Source: Lachnospiraceae bacterium (GTDB lineage Bacteria; Bacillota; Clostridia; Lachnospirales; Lachnospiraceae). From it: a DNA stretch of 30,963 bases. The stretch is from assembly GCA_902363675.1 (NCBI GenBank), contig CABJAV010000031.1, positions 1 through 30,963 on the forward strand, in the 5' to 3' direction. Both the position numbers and the translations under genes were made by a program. Of the stretch, positions 1-7,780 are shown piece after piece (position 1 is the first letter of the stretch; every line of letters begins with the position of its first letter). Under the pieces are notes generated by a model. It made no database searches. It was not told the origin of the DNA and worked only from the letters and a program-made list of their open reading frames with translations.

Positions 1-39
1 AAGAAGTGGAATGAACGTGGTGAATTTCATTATCAGTAA
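1..39 (+). CDS. ltrA: Group II intron reverse transcriptase/maturase, C-terminal end (partial)
   Basis: The window opens inside a reading frame that encodes KKWNERGEFHYQ and stops at 37-39. It is too short to identify alone. The RNA just downstream (an intact-looking group II domain V at 128-158 and a domain VI hairpin) identifies the reading frame as the end of an intron-encoded protein, because these ORFs lie in domain IV immediately upstream of domain V. Family knowledge: such proteins combine reverse transcriptase and maturase activity and move the intron by retrohoming. The call rests on position, not on recognised catalytic motifs, which lie off the left edge. Confidence 0.6.
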   Translation, partial: KKWNERGEFHYQ

Positions 40-197
40 AGATTTACTTGAAAATAGGATAAAAGATGGAGCTGGTCTGCTCAATCCCTTATCCTATTAC
101 TTAGCAAAAGTTGGAATATAAGTTGTAGAGCCGTATACGAGATCCGTACGTACGGTTCAATGGGAGGGGCGAGATAATTATTCTCCCTCTACCCTAT
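1..197 (+). mobile_element. Group II intron, 3' portion (domains IV-VI)
   Basis: Domain V is visible at 128-158. It begins GAGCCGTA and ends TACGGTTC, and these 8-nt arms pair (with one G-U). It also has the usual CG bulge before the 3' arm and the AGC catalytic triad. Domain VI follows at about 161-194 as GGG/CCC and GAGA/TCTC paired arms, with an unpaired A shortly before the final CCC. The intron end is placed near 195-197. A 10-bp perfect hairpin (53-62 with 89-98) lies between the maturase stop and domain V. The distal stem of domain V looks shorter than the common form. The 5' part is off the window, so whether the element is complete cannot be judged. Confidence 0.78.
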
Positions 198-253
198 TAC
201 AGCAAGAGCAAGCAAGCTTGCAAAAATGCGCACACTTTATTTCGTGGAAAAGA

Positions 254-2053
254 TTAAGCTTCCGACAGATTCTCTTCTATAATAAAATTATTTACGTTTT
301 TCCGCAGTTCTTCGGCTGAACTTTCCGCATCTTTTGCACCTTTCATTACTTCTGCAGATCCACTGGCAATGGATACGGTTTTTTGTGCAATGTTTGTGGT
401 TCCGGCAGCGCTGTCATTGGAAGCGGAAGAAATTCCGTCGATTGCCTGTGTGATATTTGTGATAGAGGCAACCAGCTCCTCGGAGGTAGCACTGAAATCG
501 GAAACAAGATCATTGATCTTTGCAGCATCCAGATTGTAATCATCGGCCATTTTTTCAAAATTGTTGAAACTTTCTACAATATCAGTGTCAACAAAATCCA
601 ACAGACGGTTGGAATCGCAGGTAAGATTTTTTACAGCATGATTTACATTTTCTGTGACAGACTGAATATTTGCGACGGCATCCTTGGACTGCTCTGCGAG
701 TACACGGATTTCTTCGGCTACGACTGCAAAGCCTTTTCCGGCCTCCCCGGCACGTGCGGCTTCAATGGAGGCATTCAGTGCGAGCAGATTTGTCTGACCG
801 GTGATTGCAAGAATGGAATCTGCAAGTACACCGATTTGTTCTACAACCTTGGCGTCTTCAAGCGCTTTTTCGAGGCCTTGCCGGATTTCAGAGAGCATTT
901 GCTTTACTTTCATACGGTTTGCAACGGTCTCGTCTTTGGTCTGGGTGGCACGCTGATGGATTTCTTCCGCTTCTGTTGCTCCATCCTGCGCACGAATGGC
1001 GATTTCACGGGCCGCTTCTTCAATCTGTTGTGTCATACCGTTGATCTGTTCCGCAGAAGCAGCTGTTTCCTGTGTGCTGGCAGCAAGTTGTTCTGTGGTG
1101 GCAGAGACATCTTCAATTTCCCCATTCAGATTGAATACATGACTGTCGATCGATTCTACGACTGTATCGATATTGGCAGCTTCAATTTTTACCTGGGCAA
1201 GCAGGCTTCGCACGGATTCCCGCATTTTTTCCAGTTCATTTGCAAGCTGTCCAAAGTCATCTTTGCGTTTGAGCATAGGCTTTTGCATTTTTCTGGCGAA
1301 GTTTCCGCCAGCAATGATATCAAATTGATCTTTGATCTTCTTTAATGACTTGGTAATATCTCTGGAGATCATTGCAATAAGAATTGCTACAATGATAAGC
1401 ATGGCAACGCAGGCTACAATCATTGTGGTAGCCTTTTTAACGGCATAAGATGAAAATTTTTCATCCTGTGCGGCAATTGCGGTATCAATATAGTCGATAT
1501 AGTTTCCGGTGCCGACGACCCAGTCAAAAGGCTCAAAATATTCACTGTATGCACGCTTTGGAGACGGTTTCGTTTCTCCTACTTTTGGAAATACATAATC
1601 TGTATAGCCGCCACCATCTTCGACAGCAACGCGGATGATTTCTTTTACCATTTGATAACCTTTCGCATCCTGTGTTTCCATACGGTTGGTTCCTTCGGTA
1701 TCACTTCCGAGCAGCACGACATTTGTTCCGTCGGATTGATCAATCCAAAAATATCCCGCATCTCCGTAACGCATCTGGCGAACTTCGTCTGCAGCAATTT
1801 TTTTTGCTTCATCAAGCGTGTAGGCTCCTGCTTTATATTCATCATAGATTTCGGAAAGAAGAGAAATCACGACACTGACCTGTTGCTTGATGGAATCATC
1901 ATAACTTTGTCTGGATGATGCGTCGATTGTTTCGAGTGCCTTATCTTTTACCTGATTCATATTATTAATGGAAACGGCACTTGCTAATACTACAAGTAAA
2001 ATTACCAAAGCCAGAATCAGGTTTAATTTTGTACGGACTTTGAGATTTTTCAT
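254..2053 (-). CDS. Methyl-accepting chemotaxis protein with extracytoplasmic Cache domain
   Basis: This is a 599-aa transmembrane chemoreceptor. A first membrane segment is at about residues 12-31. An extracytoplasmic single-Cache domain follows, with the typical [10 protein letters not shown] and [12 protein letters not shown] patches. A second membrane segment is at about 210-230, then HAMP, then the long signalling coiled coil. The hairpin tip carries [20 protein letters not shown] and [13 protein letters not shown], which bind CheA/CheW in this family. There is no C-terminal CheR-docking pentapeptide. Start choice: the frame is open upstream, but the ATG at 2053 has a GAGGAG site (within 2061-2070) at good spacing. 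Small organic ligands are usual for Cache receptors; the ligand is unknown here. No che or flagellar genes are adjacent. Confidence 0.93.
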   Translation of the reverse strand: MKNLKVRTKLNLILALVILLVVLASAVSINNMNQVKDKALETIDASSRQSYDDSIKQQVSVVISLLSEIYDEYKAGAYTLDEAKKIAADEVRQMRYGDAGYFWIDQSDGTNVVLLGSDTEGTNRMETQDAKGYQMVKEIIRVAVEDGGGYTDYVFPKVGETKPSPKRAYSEYFEPFDWVVGTGNYIDYIDTAIAAQDEKFSSYAVKKATTMIVACVAMLIIVAILIAMISRDITKSLKKIKDQFDIIAGGNFARKMQKPMLKRKDDFGQLANELEKMRESVRSLLAQVKIEAANIDTVVESIDSHVFNLNGEIEDVSATTEQLAASTQETAASAEQINGMTQQIEEAAREIAIRAQDGATEAEEIHQRATQTKDETVANRMKVKQMLSEIRQGLEKALEDAKVVEQIGVLADSILAITGQTNLLALNASIEAARAGEAGKGFAVVAEEIRVLAEQSKDAVANIQSVTENVNHAVKNLTCDSNRLLDFVDTDIVESFNNFEKMADDYNLDAAKINDLVSDFSATSEELVASITNITQAIDGISSASNDSAAGTTNIAQKTVSIASGSAEVMKGAKDAESSAEELRKNVNNFIIEENLSEA

Positions 2054-2136
2054 AACAATATCCTCCTCTTTGAACATTAGCCTATTTACATGCAATTGTG
2101 CGATGTGTTTAATAAAATGTGATATTCAACCATTAA

Positions 2137-2165
2137 ATTATAACATTTTACTATTGATTCGTCAA
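2137..2165 (-). promoter_or_regulatory. Sigma-A-type promoter of the chemoreceptor gene
   Basis: On the minus strand TTGACG (2165-2160) lies 17 bp before TATAAT (2142-2137), giving a leader of roughly 80 nt before the start at 2053. No flagellar sigma-D-like pattern was recognised. Confidence 0.65.
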
Positions 2166-2227
2166 TGAATGTACAAGTTAATATGATTGTGCAAATTGAA
2201 GACTATGAGAAAAAAGTGAAAAAACAG

Positions 2228-2255
2228 TTGACAGAATGATGTGTGGTGCTATAAT
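2228..2255 (+). promoter_or_regulatory. Promoter of the metal-efflux operon
   Basis: TTGACA (2228-2233), 16-bp spacer, TATAAT (2250-2255). Both hexamers match the consensus. The start point would fall inside the palindrome at 2263-2288. Confidence 0.8.
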
Positions 2256-2262
2256 AAAAACA

Positions 2263-2288
2263 AACATATGAATAATTGTTCATATGTT
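2263..2288. promoter_or_regulatory. ArsR/SmtB-type operator (perfect inverted repeat)
   Basis: The arms AACATATGAA and TTCATATGTT are perfect reverse complements separated by TAATTG. The pattern ATATGAA-N6-TTCATAT is that of ArsR/SmtB-family operators (CzrA, SmtB, CadC type). It covers the expected transcription start. The repressor encoded third in this operon (4512-4883) is the obvious ligand, which would give metal-relieved autoregulation. Confidence 0.8.
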
Positions 2289-2334
2289 AGCAGAATGAAA
2301 AGCAAATGGGGAATCCCCCGGAAAGGAATTGGTT

Positions 2335-2553
2335 ATGAAGAAGACATATAAGATCGAGGTAGATTGCGCAAACTGTGCAAATAAAATGGAGGAAGCTGCT
2401 AAGACAACTACAGGTGTAAAGGATGCAACCGTTAATTTTATGACGCTTAAAATGATCGTTGAATTTGAGGAAGGAACTGACGCAAAAGCCGTTATGCAGG
2501 ACGTACTTAAAAATTGCAAAAAAGTAGAGGACGATTGTGAAATCTATATTTAA
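2335..2553 (+). CDS. Stand-alone heavy-metal-associated (HMA) domain protein
   Basis: This is a 72-aa cytosolic ferredoxin-fold HMA domain with DCANCANKMEEA near residue 10; the CxxC pair binds the metal. That form (DCANC rather than GMTC) resembles the N-terminal HMA of Cd/Zn P1B-ATPases more than copper chaperones. The next gene is such an ATPase with no HMA of its own, so this protein probably acts as its detached metal-delivery domain. Start: TTG 2329 and ATG 2335 are both in frame; AAGGA at 2323-2327 fits ATG 2335. The stop codon overlaps the ribosome-binding site of the ATPase, so translation is probably coupled. Confidence 0.85.
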   Translation: MKKTYKIEVDCANCANKMEEAAKTTTGVKDATVNFMTLKMIVEFEEGTDAKAVMQDVLKNCKKVEDDCEIYI

Positions 2554-2565
2554 AGGAGCAGATGC

Positions 2566-4494
2566 ATGAACAAAAAACAGATAAAAATGTTAGTGCGCAT
2601 TATTACAGCTGCGGTGTTGATGATAGCTTTGACAGTGCTTGCAAAATTTGTCACATTGAACCGATGGGTGGAATTCATTCTGTTCATGGTTCCGTATCTG
2701 GTAATCGGATATGATATATTAAAGAAGGCGGGAAAGGGAATTCTGAATAAGCAGGTTTTCGATGAGAACTTTCTTATGGCTGTGGCTACCATCGGAGCGA
2801 TTGCTTTGGGCGATTATAAAGAAGGTGTAGCTGTAATGCTGTTCTATCAGATCGGTGAATTGTTCCAGAGTTATGCAGTAGGAAAAAGCCGCCGTAACAT
2901 CACTGAACTGATGGACATTCGTCCGGATTATGCGAATATTGAGCGCGACGGACAGTTGGAAAAAGTTGATCCGGATGAAGTTGAGATTGGCAGCATCATT
3001 GTTGTACAGCCTGGCGAAAAGGTTCCGATTGATGGTATTGTTGTAGAAGGTAAATCTACACTTAACACAAGCGCACTGACAGGAGAGAGTGTTCCGCGTG
3101 AAGTTGCCACAGGCGAGGAGATTATCAGTGGATGTATCAATCTGTCTGGTTTGTTAAAGATTCAGACAACAAAAGAGTTTGGAGAATCCACAGTTTCCAA
3201 GATTCTGGATCTGGTGGAGAATGCCAGCTCAAAGAAATCCCGTTCCGAGAATTTTATTTCAAAATTTGCACATTATTATACACCGGCAGTATGTTACGGT
3301 GCACTCGCACTGGCGATTATTCCGCCACTTGTGCGCATGATTTTTATGGGACTTCCGGCAGACTGGGGTGAGTGGATATACCGGGCACTGACATTCCTTG
3401 TTATCAGTTGTCCTTGTGCTCTTGTTATCAGTATTCCGCTTAGTTTCTTTGCAGGAATTGGTGGAGCGAGTGCTGCAGGTGTTCTTATCAAAGGATCGAA
3501 TTATCTGGAGACTTTGGCACAGACAAAGACAGTTGTCTTTGATAAAACAGGAACGATTACACAGGGTGTGTTTGAAGTATGTGGTATCCATCAGCATTCC
3601 TGCAGCGAACATAAGAAAGCCGATGGAACCTGTCAGCCGGAATATACGGCAGAGGAACAACATCTTTTGGAATATGCGGCTTTGGCGGAATGCCACAGTA
3701 CACATCCAATCAGCGTGAGCCTGCAGAAGGCATATGGAAAGAAACTTGACAACACCCGTGTGACCGATGTACAGGAAATCAGCGGACATGGTGTGATCAC
3801 AACGGTTGATGGTCACCAGGTGGCAGCCGGCAATGACAAATTGATGAAAAAGCTTGGCATTGAATATCGTATGTGTGACTGTGTGGGAACAATCGTGCAT
3901 CTTGCCATTGACAATGTATATGCAGGACATATTCTGATTGCGGATGTCATCAAGCCACATGCGGCAGAAGCCATGAAAAAGCTCAAAGCAGCCGGCGTGA
4001 ATCGTCTGGTCATGCTCACCGGTGATGATGACCGTGTTGCACAGCAGGTGGCTGATGAAGTTGGAATTAGCGAAGTACACAGCAAGCTGCTTCCGGCCGA
4101 CAAGGTAACACAGGTAGAACGTCTTTTAGAACAGAAGCAGGGAAAAGATGCACTGGCATTTGTCGGAGACGGAATCAATGATGCGCCGGTACTTTCCCGT
4201 GCCGATATTGGTATTGCCATGGGAGCGCTTGGATCGGATGCGGCAATCGAAGCTGCAGATGTCGTATTGATGGATGATGATCCAATCAAGATTGCCAAGG
4301 CAATTCAGATCGCAAAGAAATGTCTGCGCATCGTATATGAAAACATTTATTTTGCAATTGGTGTCAAACTGATCTGTCTCTTGCTTGGAGCCATCGGTAT
4401 TGCTAACATGTGGGTGGCAATTTTTGCGGATGTAGGTGTTATGGTAATTGCAGTCCTGAATGCAGTTCGTGCATTATTTGTAAAGAAATTATAA
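2566..4494 (+). CDS. cadA: P1B-type heavy-metal exporting ATPase (Zn/Cd/Pb type, CadA/ZntA-like)
   Basis: This 642-aa membrane pump hydrolyses ATP to export divalent soft metals. Visible motifs: TGES near residue 171 (actuator), CPC at 282-284 in the metal-binding membrane helix, DKTGT with the phosphorylated Asp at 326, the HP pair at 380-381, and GDGINDAP at about 534. The last membrane pair carries VKLICL and, further on, FADVG; this Lys and Asp-x-Gly combination marks the Zn/Cd/Pb subgroup (P1B-2), not copper pumps. There is no N-terminal HMA domain; one is encoded separately just upstream. A Cys/His-rich insertion (HQHSCSEH...TC) follows the phosphorylation motif and may bind metal. It starts at ATG 2566 after AAAGGAG and ends 17 bp before the repressor gene. 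Confidence 0.93.
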   Translation: MNKKQIKMLVRIITAAVLMIALTVLAKFVTLNRWVEFILFMVPYLVIGYDILKKAGKGILNKQVFDENFLMAVATIGAIALGDYKEGVAVMLFYQIGELFQSYAVGKSRRNITELMDIRPDYANIERDGQLEKVDPDEVEIGSIIVVQPGEKVPIDGIVVEGKSTLNTSALTGESVPREVATGEEIISGCINLSGLLKIQTTKEFGESTVSKILDLVENASSKKSRSENFISKFAHYYTPAVCYGALALAIIPPLVRMIFMGLPADWGEWIYRALTFLVISCPCALVISIPLSFFAGIGGASAAGVLIKGSNYLETLAQTKTVVFDKTGTITQGVFEVCGIHQHSCSEHKKADGTCQPEYTAEEQHLLEYAALAECHSTHPISVSLQKAYGKKLDNTRVTDVQEISGHGVITTVDGHQVAAGNDKLMKKLGIEYRMCDCVGTIVHLAIDNVYAGHILIADVIKPHAAEAMKKLKAAGVNRLVMLTGDDDRVAQQVADEVGISEVHSKLLPADKVTQVERLLEQKQGKDALAFVGDGINDAPVLSRADIGIAMGALGSDAAIEAADVVLMDDDPIKIAKAIQIAKKCLRIVYENIYFAIGVKLICLLLGAIGIANMWVAIFADVGVMVIAVLNAVRALFVKKL

Positions 4495-4511
4495 ATGATG
4501 AAAGGAAAACT

Positions 4512-4883
4512 ATGGAAGAAAAAAAAACAGAGATCGAATGCTGCAGTGAAGAATGTGTACATGAGGATCTGCTGAAAATCGTAAATGACACGATGCCGGA
4601 AGAAACAGAATTATATGATCTGGCGGAACTTTTTAAAGTTTTTGGAGATTCTACCAGAATTCGAATCCTGTTTGTATTATTTGAAGCGGAAGTGTGTGTA
4701 TGTGATCTTGCGGAAGCACTTCATATGACGCAGTCGGCAATATCCCATCAGCTTCGCATTTTAAAACAGAATAAACTGGTCAACAGCCGCAGAGAAGGAA
4801 AGTCGATTTTTTATTCGCTGGCAGATGGTCATGTGCGTACAATTATTGCTCAGGGAAGGGAGCATATCGAGGAGGACCATTGA
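4512..4883 (+). CDS. ArsR/SmtB-family metal-sensing repressor (CadC/CzrA-like)
   Basis: This is a 123-aa winged-helix DNA-binding repressor. The recognition region reads MTQSAISHQLRILKQNKLV. Two possible metal sites are visible. One is an N-terminal Cys-rich patch (ECCSEEC) plus the VCVCDLA motif, the CadC-type alpha-3N site. The other is a C-terminal DGHVRTIIAQGREHIEE helix with the D-x-H...H-x-x-E pattern of the alpha-5 site in SmtB/CzrA. Start: ATG 4512 follows AAAGGA; the frame is open further upstream inside the ATPase gene, but that extension has no support. As the last gene of the operon it probably binds the palindrome at 2263-2288 until Cd, Zn or Pb releases it. Confidence 0.92.
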   Translation: MEEKKTEIECCSEECVHEDLLKIVNDTMPEETELYDLAELFKVFGDSTRIRILFVLFEAEVCVCDLAEALHMTQSAISHQLRILKQNKLVNSRREGKSIFYSLADGHVRTIIAQGREHIEEDH

Positions 4884-4905
4884 TTAAAATGGTCCTTTCT
4901 TAATT
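4873..4905 (+). terminator. Intrinsic terminator of the metal operon
   Basis: A perfect 9-bp stem (4873-4881 with 4888-4896, loop GATTAA) is followed by a T-rich tract. The left arm contains the last codons of the repressor gene and the loop contains most of its stop codon, so the terminator is built into the end of the gene. Confidence 0.75.
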
Positions 4906-4927
4906 AATTTTTAAGTTTCTTTGAATA

Positions 4928-4958
4928 TTGGTATTTTTCCTTTTTTATCCGCTATAAT
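4928..4958 (+). promoter_or_regulatory. Probable promoter of the transglutaminase-like gene
   Basis: A perfect TATAAT (4953-4958) lies 47 nt before the start codon. The best -35 candidate is TTGGTA (4928-4933) at a long 19-bp spacing, so only the -10 is convincing. Confidence 0.5.
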
Positions 4959-5004
4959 CAAAGCAACTTCAAAATCGAGGCAAAGAGAAAGAAAGGAAAA
5001 GACT

Positions 5005-6291
5005 ATGGAAACAAATGAGACTATAATAAATGGAAGCGTACCAAATCAGGTGCCGGAGATGAACCCTGTACCACAGAAGAAAGGGAAGGGCGCATGGAAA
5101 GCGGTTGTAGCTGTTGTATTGACAGCAGGTGTTGTAGGTAGCACGACACTTTCCGCATTTAACCTTGCAACATTGAAATCTTATATTGCAACACAGAATG
5201 AGGATCAGAACGAAGAGACAACGGAAGATTATGTTACAATTGCCGAGCAGTATGAAATTAAGCCAACAACCAACATTTCGGATGCTTACAAATCCGGTGA
5301 TACATCCAAGCTGACAGACCGTGAGAAAGAAACACTCGATATGGCAAAGGATGCTTTAAAAGAGATGAAGATCAAAGACGGCATGTCCGACTTTGAAAAG
5401 GAGAAGGCGGTCTATGACTGGATGACTTCTTCTTTGCAGTATGACAGCGGAGCACTGACCGTAATTCCAAGTACACAGGAAGACTGCGACAATCCATATG
5501 GTGTATTAAAGTATCACAATGCAGTGTGTGTCGGATATGCGACAACGTTCCGTATGTTCATGCAGATGATGGACATTGAGTGTATGGTTGAGCACAACAC
5601 AGAAAAATATCATTCCTGGGATCTGGTCAAGATTGATGGAGACTGGTATATTACGGATATTTATTCCGATCAGGGAAATGGAAACTATGCGCATTTTAAT
5701 ATGACAGATGCTATGTGGGGACAGGAACAGAGCTGGGATCATGAATTCTTCCCGGCTGCAAATTCTCTGAAATATAATATGGCATACCAGAACAAGGAAA
5801 CCGTAGATGATGTCTATGATATTCCAAAGGCACTGCGTAAGGCAATGAATGATAAGAAGGGTGCTATCATGATTGCATTTAACAAAGAAATCAAGGAATC
5901 CGATGCAGAGATTGCGAATGCAATCGCATCTTCTATCAGTGAACTGTTAATGAATGGAAATTATAAGGATATGCCATATTCACTGAATTCTTATAACTGG
6001 GTAAAAGATCCGGATGGAGACAACTATCTGTTCAATGTATCAATGGGAACTTATAATACCACCGACAATGCACAGAACTTAAGCGACAAGGAATTAGAGA
6101 AAGTTAATAAGGCAGTACAGAAAGCCTTTGATGGTCTGACACCCGCAGATAGCGGAATGTATGATGGGGGATCGGACAATGTGACTACCTCTACCACAGA
6201 TATTGATGGAATGACGAAAGAACAATCCGTAGAAAATGGCGCTGTGATCGGCGGAACAGACGCTATGGAAGAACCTGTCGTGGGAGAATAA
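5005..6291 (+). CDS. Membrane-anchored transglutaminase-like protein
   Basis: A 428-aa protein. A short basic cytoplasmic tail (to about residue 30) is followed by one membrane segment (AVVAVVLTAGVVGSTTLSAF) and an exported part. The central domain is transglutaminase-like (papain-fold): Cys at about 175 in HNAVCVGYATTFRMF, His at about 203 in YHSWDLV, Asp at about 218 in WYITDIYSD. This is a complete Cys-His-Asp triad. Bacterial relatives are mostly peptidases or wall-associated cross-linking enzymes; the substrate is unknown. The C-terminal 150 residues form a separate domain I do not recognise. Start: ATG 5005 after AAAGGA; upstream in-frame codons lie before and inside the promoter. A DUF4358 lipoprotein follows 4 bp later. 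Confidence 0.82.
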   Translation: METNETIINGSVPNQVPEMNPVPQKKGKGAWKAVVAVVLTAGVVGSTTLSAFNLATLKSYIATQNEDQNEETTEDYVTIAEQYEIKPTTNISDAYKSGDTSKLTDREKETLDMAKDALKEMKIKDGMSDFEKEKAVYDWMTSSLQYDSGALTVIPSTQEDCDNPYGVLKYHNAVCVGYATTFRMFMQMMDIECMVEHNTEKYHSWDLVKIDGDWYITDIYSDQGNGNYAHFNMTDAMWGQEQSWDHEFFPAANSLKYNMAYQNKETVDDVYDIPKALRKAMNDKKGAIMIAFNKEIKESDAEIANAIASSISELLMNGNYKDMPYSLNSYNWVKDPDGDNYLFNVSMGTYNTTDNAQNLSDKELEKVNKAVQKAFDGLTPADSGMYDGGSDNVTTSTTDIDGMTKEQSVENGAVIGGTDAMEEPVVGE

Positions 6292-6295
6292 ACGT

Positions 6296-6784
6296 ATGAA
6301 AAAAATATTAAGTATGATTTTAATATTTTCTACAGCGCTGATGCTGTTGTCTGGTTGCGGACAACAGACATCTGATACGGTCAGCATGTATGATTTGCGC
6401 CAAACGATGGAGGCTGCGGACAGCAGCCTTCCGGAGATGCTTTGCGCAAGCAACAGTGATGATGACCCGGATGAAAAATTTGCAAATGTTTCGGATATGG
6501 ATTATAAAAAGGTGGAAAGTTTTTTTATAAGCTATGCGAAAGAAGGCGGAAAGGCCGATGAGATCGTGGTAATTGCTGTCAAAGACAAAAATGATGTGGA
6601 TGAGGCAGTAAAAAGCCTTGAGAGTCACAGGGAAGACCGCAAAAAACTGTTGGAACAGTATGAGCCGGAACAGGTCAAGCGAATCGAGGATGGCGTCGTA
6701 TTTTCCCAGGGACAGTATGCGGTACTGATTATTTGTGATGATGTAAGCGCTGTACGATCTGCTTTTGAGAAAGCGGTGAAATAA
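6296..6784 (+). CDS. DUF4358-type lipoprotein
   Basis: A 162-aa exported lipoprotein. The signal peptide ends in LLSGC, a clean lipobox with the Cys near residue 21. The mature part is acidic, with the SYAKEGGKADEIVVIAVKD core and the C-terminal SQGQYAVLIICDD segment typical of DUF4358 proteins of Clostridia, whose function is unknown. It starts 4 bp after the transglutaminase-like gene and precedes two hairpins, so the two genes form a transcription unit. A shared role at the cell surface is an inference from adjacency. Confidence 0.75.
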   Translation: MKKILSMILIFSTALMLLSGCGQQTSDTVSMYDLRQTMEAADSSLPEMLCASNSDDDPDEKFANVSDMDYKKVESFFISYAKEGGKADEIVVIAVKDKNDVDEAVKSLESHREDRKKLLEQYEPEQVKRIEDGVVFSQGQYAVLIICDDVSAVRSAFEKAVK

Positions 6785-6787
6785 CAG

Positions 6788-6812
6788 GTCAGATTTTCTA
6801 CAAAAATCTGAC
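6788..6812 (+). terminator. Hairpin after the DUF4358 gene
   Basis: A perfect 10-bp stem GTCAGATTTT/AAAATCTGAC with a short loop starts 4 bp after the stop codon. It has no clear T tract, so it may protect the 3' end or act together with the stronger terminator at 6832. Confidence 0.45.
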
Positions 6813-6831
6813 AGCAGAAAACGAAAATAGG

Positions 6832-6871
6832 AAAAAGACTTGCAGTGAAGTTTTACGGCAAGTCTTTTTTT
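6832..6871 (+). terminator. Strong intrinsic terminator
   Basis: A 12-bp perfect stem (6832-6843 with 6858-6869) has an arm running into TTTTTTT. Confidence 0.85.
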
Positions 6872-6891
6872 ACGCACAAAAGACTTTCGTA

Positions 6892-6920
6892 TTGGTATTT
6901 GTCAGGGGCTATGTTAGAAT
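6892..6920 (+). promoter_or_regulatory. Promoter of the methyltransferase gene
   Basis: TTGGTA (6892-6897), 17-bp spacer, TAGAAT (6915-6920). The start codon at 6939 lies only about 12 nt beyond the predicted transcription start. Confidence 0.6.
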
Positions 6921-6938
6921 AAAAATAACTACAATTAT

Positions 6939-7751
6939 ATGAGAAAGCATCAGGTAAAATCTGTGACAGAATTAGAAGCATATTATAACAAGTTTAATGA
7001 AGAAAAACGTTTGGACAGCCGGCATGGCAGAGTGGAGTTTGTGACAAGCATGCATTATATCCACCAATGTCTGGAGGAAGTTGCGGCAGGCAGGGAAAAA
7101 GAGGAGATCTCCATTTTGGATATCGGTGCAGGCACCGGACGTTACAGTGTACCGCTTGCTTTGGAAGGATACGATGTCTCGGCGGTGGAACTGGTAAAGC
7201 ATAATCTGGGACGGTTGAAACAGAAAACAGACCGTGTGAAGGCCTATCAGGGGAATGCATTGAAGTTAAAACGGTTCGAAGATGATATGTTTGATGTGAC
7301 ACTGCTGTTTGGACCCATGTATCATCTTCATGGACCAGATGAAAAGTTGCAGGCCCTGATGGAAGCCAAGCGTGTGACAAAGCCCGGCGGACGTATTCTT
7401 GTAGCTTATATTATGAATGAATACAGTGTGATCACTTATGCAATTAAGGAACGACACATTTTAGAGGGAATAAAAGAAGGAATGCTGGATGAACAATTTC
7501 ATTGTACCGAGAAAGCAAATCCGTTGTACAGTTTTGTCCGTTTGGAAGATATGGAGCGACTGAATGAACAGGCGGGGCTCATCCGGCAGAAAGTGATTGC
7601 AGCAGATGGAGCCGCAAATTACATTCGGCCATTTTTGAATGCGCTGACAGAGGAAGAGTTTGATGCGTTCATACGCTATCACATGTCGACTTGTGAGAGA
7701 ATGGATCTCATGGGAGCAAGTGGACATACGGTGGATATATTGACAAAATAA
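6939..7751 (+). CDS. Class I SAM-dependent methyltransferase
   Basis: A 270-aa cytosolic protein. Motif I (ISILDIGAGTGRYSVPLA, about residues 58-75) binds S-adenosylmethionine. An acidic loop after strand 2 (VSAVELV) and a motif IV-like DVTLLFGPMYHL follow, with KRVTKPGGRILVAYI after them. The fold is clear but the substrate is not. The N-terminal ELEAYYNKFNEEKRLDSRHG segment is shared by a group of uncharacterised methyltransferases in Clostridia. The start codon has no convincing ribosome-binding site and sits close to the predicted 5' end of the mRNA. The CapA-like gene follows after 29 bp without a terminator. Confidence 0.85.
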   Translation: MRKHQVKSVTELEAYYNKFNEEKRLDSRHGRVEFVTSMHYIHQCLEEVAAGREKEEISILDIGAGTGRYSVPLALEGYDVSAVELVKHNLGRLKQKTDRVKAYQGNALKLKRFEDDMFDVTLLFGPMYHLHGPDEKLQALMEAKRVTKPGGRILVAYIMNEYSVITYAIKERHILEGIKEGMLDEQFHCTEKANPLYSFVRLEDMERLNEQAGLIRQKVIAADGAANYIRPFLNALTEEEFDAFIRYHMSTCERMDLMGASGHTVDILTK

Positions 7752-7780
7752 AATATGGATAAAATTAATTGGAGCGACGT

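Noticed and set aside
383..1345. Long plus-strand frame of 320 codons opposite the chemoreceptor gene
   Set aside because: It has a Cys/Phe-rich composition with no motif or ribosome-binding site, and lies wholly antisense to a clear coding gene: a shadow frame.
2054..2136. Possible riboswitch in the chemoreceptor leader
   Set aside because: The leader of roughly 80 nt is A/T rich, and I could find no conserved core such as that of the cyclic-di-GMP riboswitch.
3259..4080. Minus-strand frame of 273 codons inside the metal ATPase gene
   Set aside because: It has low-quality composition rich in Cys/His/Thr and lies antisense to conserved ATPase motifs.
6320..6877. Minus-strand frame of 185 codons across the DUF4358 gene
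   Set aside because: It crosses a strong terminator and has no family resemblance; the opposite strand has a lipobox protein with a good context.
7740..7770. TTGACA at the end of the methyltransferase gene as a promoter for the CapA-like gene
   Set aside because: No -10 box at acceptable spacing: TAAAAT is only 14 bp away and TTAATT is weak.
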